Shown here: one piece after another, positions 1 to 8,200 of the stretch | How the letters are laid out: the number at the start of each line of letters is the position of its first letter | Numbering within the stretch: position 1 is the first letter of the stretch | Source: Podochytrium sp. JEL0797 | Taxonomy: Eukaryota; Chytridiomycota; Chytridiomycetes; Chytridiales; Chytriomycetaceae | Reading direction: 5' to 3' | Length of the DNA stretch: 16,077 nt | Assembly: GCA_027596195.1 (NCBI GenBank) | Contig: JADGJG010000590.1 | Location: forward strand, 1-16,077 | Made by a program: the position numbers and the translations under genes | Notes under the pieces: generated by a model | Told to the model about the DNA's origin: nothing | What the model saw: only the letters and a program-made list of their open reading frames with translations | Database searches by the model: none

Positions 1-642
1 GAGGGTGCCGTCCAGAGGGAGGTTGCCTCCAATTCCAACTCCCATAAAAGCCAGAAGAACGGCGTATACGGCAAAATTGGGAGCGAACGCAGCAGCACCG
101 CCAAATACTATGAGACATGTGAGAAAAGCGGAATATGGACGGATTCAATATGCAAACGCTTACTTGCGCCAAGAGCCAGAGTAATGACAAACGCCGGCTT
201 TCGGCCAATCATGTCCGAGATCACTCCCCATCCAAAAGAACCAAAGATCATTCCAATGGTGGCGCACGAAGTTCCCATGCCAGCAATGGAATCGGGGAGG
301 TTGAATTCGGCTTGGACTTGCGGCAGAATCGCGGCCAGAATTTGGAACCACGCGTTGTCGGCTGACAAGGAGTTGATTGAGTATCCGAATTGTGTTAAAG
401 GCGGGTCGGCTCACCAATATACCCAAGACCACATAGAAAGAACATTTTCTGAAGCATAAATGTGATTGGGGGGGTACGGTGGTAGTTGGACGATGAGCTT
501 CTCGATAAACAAAAGAAATTAAATAACAAACCCATTGAAATGTCCCCATCCCGATCTCGGAGATGGTGTCGTTTAGTTTGTCCATGTCTGTGCATGATGC
601 TGTTTGCGACTCTGACGGCGGCTGGGTTGTTTTGGAAACCAT
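1..642 (-). CDS. MFS transporter, SVOP/SV2-like, copy 1 (5' part only)
   Basis: This is the N-terminal part of a 12-helix major facilitator transporter; the 3' part lies beyond the left window edge. Exons in coding order are 642-532, 448-415, 361-164 and 107-1 (continuing). Introns of 83, 53 and 56 bp are GT-AG and keep frame. The start is the ATG at 642, giving MVSKTTQPPSESQ, followed by DTISEIGMGTFQW, which resembles the D-x-IG-G-FQW lead-in of SVOP/SV2 transporters. Exon 3 carries helix 1-3 sequence with MFS motif A (GVISDMIGRK). The exon-intron plan is the same as in the complete copy at 1299-3011, including a 34-nt second exon. No frameshift or stop is seen in the visible part, so it is probably functional. 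The substrate cannot be read from the sequence; relatives move organic anions, sugars or phosphate-like solutes. Confidence 0.85.
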
Positions 643-1298
643 TTTTCGCATTGAACCTTGTCGAACATTTATTGAAAGTGATACGGAAAAATATAATACA
701 AAGGAGGGTATCAGGAGACGGCATGGTGGAGTAATTTACTTCGCACCTTGTGAGAGGCATTTCCATGGCTTCCTGCGTGTCCGAAAATTACTCCGTGTTT
801 GACAAGGTAGCGCAAGTGTGGAGTATTTGGGGTGCATATTACTATATCCGCAAACCCTGCTCCCAAAGATTCGGAACGCGACGATTTGGCGGCTCGCTCC
901 ATGCCCACTCTGTTGACGCGCCTCCAGTCCAAGCGACTGAATTGGCTGGAGGAGCTTCCGAATTCAACGATATTCCAATCGAAGACAATCAAGGCATTAG
1001 CACGCAGAATTCTCTGGACGTTCTTGCGAGTTGCGACCGAGGTTTCTGGCAGAAAGTCAAAGGCTGGTTTGGCCATTGTGATTGTCATGTCAAAAAAAGT
1101 CGCCACACAGGCAACACTGGATACAGACTCAAAAGCCCCTTCAGAGTCTGGGTCGGAGTCTCCGAGGGTATGCAGCGTTTCCTTCAATTCCGGCTCTCTT
1201 CTGCGTGTGCATATTATATTAATCATTTACCAAAATCTTTTACAATATTTCTAATTTTATTGTGTATCAACAAGAGGAGAAAAAAAATAAACCACCAA
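643..1298. other. Intergenic region between the two MFS copies, with overlapping open frames
   Basis: This 656-bp spacer holds the promoter of MFS copy 1 and the 3' flank of copy 2. Its first 45 bases or so resemble the flank upstream of copy 2 (3012-3055), so the duplication reaches to about 690. From about 711 to 1226 three frames are open at once: plus 750 onward, plus 901-1254 (first ATG at 901, 117 codons) and minus 1226-711 (ATG at 1226, 171 codons). None has a domain I recognise, and none shows a clear compositional advantage over the others. I do not call a gene; a small orphan or a decayed gene fragment is possible. Confidence 0.5.
1256..1261 (-). terminator. Polyadenylation signal of MFS copy 2
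   Basis: Read on the minus strand this is AATAAA, lying 38 bp downstream of the TGA stop at 1299-1301. Distance and orientation fit a 3'-end signal for the transporter gene. Confidence 0.5.
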
Positions 1299-3011
1299 TC
1301 AATGAACAACCATCCCCCTCGTCTCAATCGGCAACATAAACGCACAAACCCCCATGACCCCAAACAACCCCGCCGCAACATACAACGCATAATTAGGATC
1401 CACAGCAATCAAAGCACCCGAAGCCAACGGCGCCGTGACAGCCACCACTCTCCCCACACACGACGCCATCCCCACCGCCGAAGCGCGCACCCTCGTGTCA
1501 AACACTTCCGGTGTATACGCATACATGGCGCCATACACAATATTAATCAGAAACGATGCGAGACAGTTGAACGCGAGTTGTCCCCAAGCGTCAGTGGTAG
1601 TAGTAAACAGGAAGAGGCAAGCCCCGATCCCGAACGCGCCGAGTCCCATGGTTCCCTTGCGTCCGAGACGCGTGTCAATGATGTAGCTTCCAGCAATGGA
1701 GCCCGGGATCCCACACACGGTTTGGATGAAAAAGTTGCGGTAGACTTCGTCCGGGGTGAGTTTGTGCGCACCGGAGCCTTCCAGGAATTTGGGCAGGAAA
1801 CTGTTGAACATGGTGTATGCCATTCCTGAGAATAAATGATCAAATTTGGAATACAAATGATTTCCCGCAACGTACCAATCAAACACCAGAGAGCCCACAC
1901 AAGAACCGTCAGGTATGCCATTCTCTTAGTATCAAAAAGCGACTTGAGCGACGCGACAAAATCCCGGAACGATTCAGTCCTCGACACCGTTGACTCGCCG
2001 TAGCTCTTTGCCTCCACAAAATCATCCACGCAGACGCGAACCGACTTTCCATTCATGGCAGCAAGCTCGTTGAGGATCTGCACAGCTTCCTCGGTCCGTC
2101 CAACCGTGAGTAGCCACTTTGGAGATTCGCGCATTTTGATGAAAAAGGCACGGATCACGAGCATCGCCATGGTAAGCAGACTCGTAGAAGCAACAACGTA
2201 TCTCCAACCCCGGTTCTCAGCACTATCACAAACTCCATCAACGACCACACAGGAATACGCCGGAATCAGCCACCACGAGAAGGCAGCACCAATGACGGAT
2301 CCAATGGGCCAAAAAATGCTCAGCATCATGAGGAGGGATTGTCGTTCGCGCGGGATGAATTCGAGAAAGAGGGTGCCGTCCAGAGGGAGGTTGCCTCCAA
2401 TTCCAACTCCCATAAAAGCCAGAAGAACGGCGTATACGGCAAAATTGGGAGCGAACGCAGCAGCACCACCAAATACTATAAGTCATGTGAGAAACACGGG
2501 ATACGCGCGGATTCAATATGCAAACGCTTACTTGCACCAAGAGCCAGAGTGATGACGAAAGCCGGCTTTCGGCCAATCATGTCCGAGACCACTCCCCATC
2601 CAAACGATCCGAAAATCATTCCAATGTAGGCGCACGATGTTCCCATGCCAGCAATGGAATCGGGGAGGTTGAATTCGGCTTGGACTTGCGGCAGAACTGT
2701 TGCCAGAATTTGGAACCATGCATTGTCGGCTGCCAAGGAGTTGATTGAGTATCCGAATTGTGTTAAAGGCGGATTGGCTCACCAATATACCCGAGACCAC
2801 ATAGAAAGAACATTTTCTGAAGCATAAATGTGATTGGGGGGTGGGGGGTGGTTGGTCGATGAGCTGCACGGCAAACAAAAGAAAATGAATAACAAACCCA
2901 TTGAAATGTCCCCATCCCGATCTCGGAGATGGTGTCGTTTAGTTTGTCCATGTCTGTGCATGGCGTCGTTTCCGACTCTGACGGCGGCTCGGTGGTTGTT
3001 TTGGAAACCAT
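1299..3011 (-). CDS. MFS transporter, SVOP/SV2-like, copy 2 (complete)
   Basis: This is a complete plasma- or organelle-membrane transporter of the major facilitator superfamily, 490 aa. Exons in coding order are 3011-2898, 2816-2783, 2729-2532, 2475-1876 and 1825-1299 (sum 1473 nt, in frame); introns are 81, 53, 56 and 50 bp. The hydrophilic N-terminus leads into DTISEIGMGTFQW and KMFFLCGLGYIADNAWFQIL (helix 1), an SVOP/SV2-like signature. Motif A is at about residues 95-104 (GVVSDMIGRK). The cytoplasmic RESPKWLL motif follows helix 6, as in sugar-porter and SV2-type MFS, and a second motif A (DTRLGRKG) sits in the C-terminal half. Length and 12-helix layout are normal for the family. It is a tandem paralogue of the gene at 1-642. 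The gene upstream is divergent. The substrate is unknown. Confidence 0.9.
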
Positions 3012-3647
3012 TTTTCTTATTGAACCTTGTTGAACACAGTTTGAACTTTGGTACGGCGATGAGAGAGCAATGCGAAAGAATGCGAAAGCGCTCTTGCTCC
3101 CTTCTTTGCTTCGAGTGTAAAAAAGGCAGGTGGAAGGAAAATTTTGCGTCGCATTTCCCTGGTTAATTTGAATGGAATCCCTCCCACCCATTCTCATAAC
3201 CTCTTTCAATAGCCAATTTTCAAATCTCTCTCCATCAACATGATGCTAATCGCAAACGCAACACATCCTCTCTCCCGAAAAAAAGCAACCGTTATGCACC
3301 CTTCATTTACAGGTTTTACAGGCAAGCCGCCACGAAATGGGCACGACACATGGGCCGTGTGGTTTTAATTAGTTCATAAAGCAAAGGAAGTACTTAAGAT
3401 TAGGGAACCACTCGCGCATTGTGGATTCTAGGCAATGTTCACAAATTCATCAAGACCACACGAAAAAAAAGAGAGGATATACTTTCGATGAATCGAGACA
3501 AGTGGTTTTGTCTGATGGACCCAAAAATATAGTTTGTTTTTCTTTCGCGATTTCGCTGATAATACGCGTTTTCTTTTTCAAATCATAATACTTACGTGAA
3601 ACGCGTGAGCAAGGGCGACGCGAAAAAGAATTTTTTTTTCTTCAAAA
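3012..3647. other. Divergent intergenic region (MFS copy 2 / CTCHY-like gene)
   Basis: This 636-bp region lies between the minus-strand transporter start at 3011 and the plus-strand start at 3648. No credible coding segment is seen on either strand. It contains A/T-rich tracts and, next to the rightward gene, a compact cluster of cell-cycle-box-like motifs described separately. No clear TATA box was found for either gene. Confidence 0.6.
3543..3625 (+). promoter_or_regulatory. Cluster of MCB/SCB-like boxes upstream of the 3648 gene
   Basis: Within 83 bp there are four matches to the sites of fungal SBF/MBF-type (KilA-N/APSES) G1/S regulators. They are TTTCGCG at 3543-3549 (reverse CGCGAAA), ACGCGT at 3564-3569, ACGCGT at 3601-3606 and CGCGAAA at 3619-3625. 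The last ends 22 bp before the ATG at 3648. The motifs are seen directly; the link to G1/S regulation is inferred from known yeast sites. Confidence 0.45.
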
Positions 3648-4466
3648 ATGGACGGAATCCGACACGAACCGACGCTGGCTCAGATCGAAGCACAAATCGC
3701 GGCCCTCGCCAAGAAGATCAAGGCACGGCGACACTCTGGGGCAGCTGCGTCTCCCGCCGTGCTCGCTCTGCAGCAGCAAGAACGACGACTTAAGACAGCC
3801 AAGGCGCGGCTCCAGGACGAAAAGACAGGGCGGCCCAAGGCGCTCCTGGCGACACTGGCCCTGTTTGGCTTCCACGTTAAAACGCGAAGGAGCGAGCGCG
3901 CCCTCGACGAGCCGAGTTGTTGTTTCGAGGCCGAGCTGCGGCTCAGCGTGGCCGCCCCGCAGAGTCACTTGTCCACAACACAGGGCCTCTCAGCCACGCC
4001 CTCGCCCACCTCGCCCACCGCTTCCTCGCCCACCTCACCCACCTCCCCTACTGCCCCAACCCCATCCGACATTGCAAACGCAGAATCCCTCATCGCTTCC
4101 CTCGCCGCAAAAATCCGCAGCGACAAAGTCTTCACAGAACACCGCCTCGACGACGAGTTCTACGCAGACGCGGACGGCGACGCAGAGTACCAAAAAGAGC
4201 TGGACGCGGAGCTCGTGCGCCACGCCGCGTGTGCGGGAAGCCCCTTCTACTGGTCATTCTGCAGAAACAAACTCGAAGACTCGGACCAGGTCTGGCACTG
4301 CGTCGTGTGCTGCGAGTGTCGCGAAGTTGGCTGGATCCACTGCGAAAAGTGCGATGTGTGTGTGGAGGGCGAGTGCGAGACGTGCAGGGAATTGGAGGAA
4401 GAGTCGACCCCGGCACCGCAGCACCATCACCACCACGGCCCGGCAAAGAGAAAATCGCTCAAGTGA
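3648..4466 (+). CDS. Cys/His-cluster (CTCHY-like zinc-binding) protein, uncharacterised
   Basis: Intronless gene, 272 aa, with ATG in a good context (AAAATGG). Residues 1-60 are Ala/Lys/Arg/Gln-rich and probably helical or coiled. Residues 115-140 are a low-complexity Ser-Pro-Thr tract (SPT repeats). Residues 141-192 are acidic. The C-terminus holds the only clearly folded signal, a Cys/His cluster at about 195-246. It reads W-H-C-x2-C-x2-C-x6-H-C-x2-C-x2-C-x4-C-x2-C (C218, C221, C224, H231, C232, C235, C238, C243, C246), with an extra C222. The paired HC-x2-C-x2-C units resemble the CTCHY zinc-ribbon module found next to CHY/RING domains, but no CHY or RING partner is present. A His run (five residues, about 259-263) and a basic tail (KRKSLK) follow. 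It may be a nuclear zinc protein; the function is not known. Confidence 0.75.
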   Translation: MDGIRHEPTLAQIEAQIAALAKKIKARRHSGAAASPAVLALQQQERRLKTAKARLQDEKTGRPKALLATLALFGFHVKTRRSERALDEPSCCFEAELRLSVAAPQSHLSTTQGLSATPSPTSPTASSPTSPTSPTAPTPSDIANAESLIASLAAKIRSDKVFTEHRLDDEFYADADGDAEYQKELDAELVRHAACAGSPFYWSFCRNKLEDSDQVWHCVVCCECREVGWIHCEKCDVCVEGECETCRELEEESTPAPQHHHHHGPAKRKSLK

Positions 4467-5277
4467 GAAGAAAGGAAGAGCTTAGTAGTGGAGCTGTGCG
4501 AGTGCGTTTGCTGTCAAAAAAAAATATATTGCAAAAGGATCCTTAACTCACGGCTTTGTGCAATTTACGCTAATGATTGCGTTCGCGTTTCGTGCAGTAT
4601 CCTTTATTTTTCAAACATTTCGAAGGGTCGCGCCTGCGCCTTCGAGCCGTTATCTGCCATCCACACAACCTTCTTCGAGCATCTCTGCCGACTATCTGAT
4701 ACATGCGATTTAGTCATAGGTTTATAGAAAAAATCGTCCAGGCGGGCAGATGCGGTGGAAATCTGGTGGAAATATATAAACGCGCGAAAGAGGCGCGACA
4801 GCGGCGCCACCTCGGAGGAAGACAGTCGGAGACATCTACTGAAAAATAATAGGATTTTTGAGAGGCGGATGATGAACTTGTGTGATGGATTGCGGAAGGA
4901 GAGGATGTGGTTGAATTAGTACGATAATTATAAACACTGAGGACTGGAGCTGGGGAACCAGGCCACTCTGCGCCGCCGAGGTCTGCTCTGTGTGAGTGAG
5001 ACTGTCTTGAACATCAGCAATCAGTCTCTAAATAGTTGTCCGGAGGTAAAAGAGGGCTGGATCCACCTAACAAGTTTTTGAAGGAGGAATTTGTGACGCG
5101 ACGTTTTTGCGACCCCTAATTCGCAACTGCTTTGTACGCTTTCTCGATTGTGATCTCACTGCGTACAGATTCCATTAAGTTAGTGATTTCCATCGATTTT
5201 CCGCCGTCGCATCGCGTAAATCCCGATCTGAAAAAGCGACTCCAAAACGCTCAATTGAGACACACCAGTCTGTCGAA
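4467..5277. other. Long 5' region of the RS-EML gene, no gene recognised
   Basis: 811 bp separate the Cys/His gene from the predicted start at 5278. There is no convincing coding exon. A TATA element lies at 4773. A 7-bp inverted repeat, GAGACTG (4998-5004) and CAGTCTC (5022-5028), could form a hairpin with a 17-nt loop. I looked for snRNA, SRP RNA, U3 and tRNA signatures and saw none. The stretch after about 4800 is probably a long 5' leader, possibly with a leader intron, or an unrecognised non-coding transcript. Confidence 0.5.
4773..4789 (+). promoter_or_regulatory. TATA box followed by a CGCGAAA box
   Basis: TATATAAA at 4773-4780 is followed at once by CGCGCGAAA (CGCGAAA at 4783-4789). 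It is the strongest TATA element upstream of the RS-EML gene, but lies almost 500 bp before its ATG, so it implies a 5' leader of about 470 nt or a separate transcript. Confidence 0.4.
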
Positions 5278-8200
5278 ATGGCACACGGAGATCACGTTCG
5301 AAGAGAGAGCGAAAAGCGTCGTAAGTCTCTGGCTCCACTCACCCGCTTCCACGCCAACTCACAGTCCACCCTCAAAAAACCACAGACATCTCCCGCAAAG
5401 AACACATCCGAAGCCCCGAAAGCAGCACAACCGCCTCCGATACAAGCAGCACCCAACCCCACCGCAAAACGCGTTCCCGTTCAAAAAGCAAAGACCGCAG
5501 CCACACCCACCACTCACGATCCCCCTCACACCAAACCGAATCCTCAGACCATGACCATTACTCCACCACATCTTCCCCCCGCTCGAAACGCGACGACGAA
5601 GAAAGCCTCTGCAGCCGAATCTCAAGCCTCGCCGAATCGTATCGAACCACAAAAAAACCTCCCACCTCTCCCTGGCGATTCTCGATTCGAAAGGCACCCG
5701 TTGTTTTATCCGTCGAAAGCAGCACCGAAACCGAATTTATTACAAAATTTGAAATGCGAAAGGAAGGTGTCAACGTGATGGTTCAAGAAGCCGCCGGGTT
5801 TGGCGGCGGATCCGGTGACATGCGAGTACGCGTTTATACCGTCCAAGTATCCGATTTTGTACGAGAACTGGGAAAAGAATATGGTGAGGAGGTTCAAAAT
5901 CACTGCAACGTTATCCACGCGAAACTGACACCCCAACCCCTCAAAAAAAGCACACTGCCTCTGTTTCACGCGTTCCTTCCCAGACGAACACGAATTCATT
6001 GGGACAATCAAAGAAATTCGAAGCGGGAATGTAACCGGATCTGTTCAAATTCATCCGAACCTAAACGACGAGACTCTTGTCGGAACGCTTTATCTGGTAA
6101 TTGCGCCACATTCCTCCCTCGAAAAATCTAATCAAATCTAAAAGGTGCACTCTAAATCCGATACCGAATCAAGCGACCGTTCCGACAGCAAATCCCGCTC
6201 AAAGTCCCGCGAACGAGGCCGCAGCAGATCCAAATCGCACGACAGAAGTCACGACCATTCAGAAAAGAAACACCACTCAAAGTCGCACTCAAAATCGAAA
6301 AAGGACACCCACGAAAGCGACACCGAAAAGCGTGAGAAATCGAAATCACGATCTCGTCGTGGAAGTCGGGACCATGACAACGGCGACAAAAAGCCGAAAT
6401 CGCGTCATGGAAGCCTCGACCGTTCCGAAAAGCGTACCCCCAAATCCAAATCGAGGCACGCAAGTGACGAAGAGTCGTCTTCGAAAGAAAAATCACACAA
6501 GGAAGGAAAACACCGTTCGAAATCGAGGGAGGTCGGTCAGGAACGCGATGGACGGCACCAAAAGAAGCATTCCGATTTGCATCACGAAGACAGAGGTCAC
6601 AAAAAGCACTCTAAAAGGAGTGATGGGGATTCTGATGATGGAGAGACAAGTGAACGTGAATCCAAACACGCAAAGAAGAAGGACCATCGTGCAGACAAAT
6701 CAGATTCAAGGCATGGAAGTGATCGCGAAGAAAAACACGGCAAATCGAAACACCATAGCAAGGACCGCAAATCAACCCACGAGAAGAAGGAATCAGATCA
6801 CGAGGAGGAAAAGCACCGTGGTCGCAGTCGTGAAAGGAGTGAGCACTCGAAATCAGAGCACGAAAGAAAATCCGAATCGAGAGACCCGAGTCGAGAACAC
6901 CACAAAAAGAAGTCGCATTCAAAATCGCGAGATGGAAGCGAGGAACGCGAGAAGCCTTCAAAGTCCAGACACAGCAGCCAGGAGCGGACACATTCCAAAA
7001 GCAAGAGCAAGGTACACAAAATCAATTTTTGGTAGAAATCAACTAACCTGTGTTTTATAGAAGAAGGATGCCGATAATTCTAACGACTCTCATGGCTCAG
7101 AGGAGGATCATCATTCTCGGAAAAGCTCACGGTCTCCTTCAAAACACAAGCACAAGCGCAGCGAATCGGAAGTGTCCATGAAAAAATATCACCGCGGCAA
7201 CTCAGACAGTGAATCTGATCGTGAATCGAAACACAAGCACAAGCGCAGTGAATCCGAAGTGTCCATGAAAAAACATCACCGCGTCAACTCAGACAGCGAA
7301 TCCGACCGCGAAACATTATCCATCCGTTATGACTTGGACCTGAGATACTTGAAAGGAGAAAAACGCGAAAAGAAAAAGGACAACAAAAAGAAGAAACACT
7401 CAAACAAACCGGAACATGGTCACAAATCTCGCTCGCGCCATGAATCGGAACACTCAAAAGACGATTCAACTTCGGATACTGAGATTGGAGCTGCGCATTC
7501 GAAGCAGGGGTCCAAAAAGAAAATGTCGGGCCATGATTCGGATCATTCAAAAAAGAGTTCTGGAGGCGACTCGTCGCACTCTCGCGAAACTTCGCGCTCT
7601 CGCAGTCACTCTCCAAAGAAACCACGCGAATCCAAACATAAAACAAGCAAACCGGAAGAAAGCAGTGACAAAGACGAGAAGAAGAAAAAACCAAGGTCGC
7701 GATCCCCTTCAAAGAAGAGACATGGTAGTGACTCTGAGTGTGAGAAGCGCTCTGAGTCTCGTCATCGATCCACATCACATTCAAAGCATCGAAATCACAA
7801 ATCAGAGGAATCAGACAGTGAAATCGAGTCAAAGCGATCCAAACAGAAGAAACATAGCAAATCCCATGACTCTGATGATTCCCACTCTGCCAAACGGCCA
7901 ACTCACAAGAGCAAATCAAAGCATGAAGATTCCGAAGATTCTGATCATTCCGCAAAGCCGAAACCCAAAGCGCCTCAATCCAGGCATGGCTCTAAATCTG
8001 AAACGCATAGAAAAGAGGCATCGGAATCAGAGAGCGAGAAGGAAGACCGTAAATCGGAGAAAGGAGACAAGCACTCGCCCAAAAAGAAGCGCCATTCCAG
8101 CGGTGAAAAGGACATTCACAGGTCTCGCAAAAGTGGCAGAAAATCGGACTCGGATGAAAGTCCCACAAGAAACAAAGCGCATCGTAAGGACAAAGAAGAG

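Noticed and set aside
711..1226. Resemblance of the minus-strand string ADIVICTPNTPH to a Gfo/Idh/MocA oxidoreductase motif
   Set aside because: Only a dozen residues fit; there is no Rossmann GxGxxG and no other family feature, so it is probably chance.
1299..1829. Plus-strand open frame continuing from 750 to 1829
   Set aside because: From 1299 on it is antisense to exon 5 of the MFS gene, whose protein sequence clearly matches the family.
3648..4546. Alternative frames over the Cys/His gene (plus 3865-4485, plus 3917-4546, several minus)
   Set aside because: Pro/Arg/Ser-rich shadows of a GC-rich coding region; the 3648 frame has the ordered Cys/His cluster and a good start context.
5132..5320. 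Upstream frame giving a coiled-coil-like start (VNPDLKKRLQNAQ...KWHTEITFEERAKS) for the EML gene
   Set aside because: Its phase at the 5321 donor leads into a frame that stops at 5778, whereas the ATG at 5278 joins the RS/HELP frame exactly.
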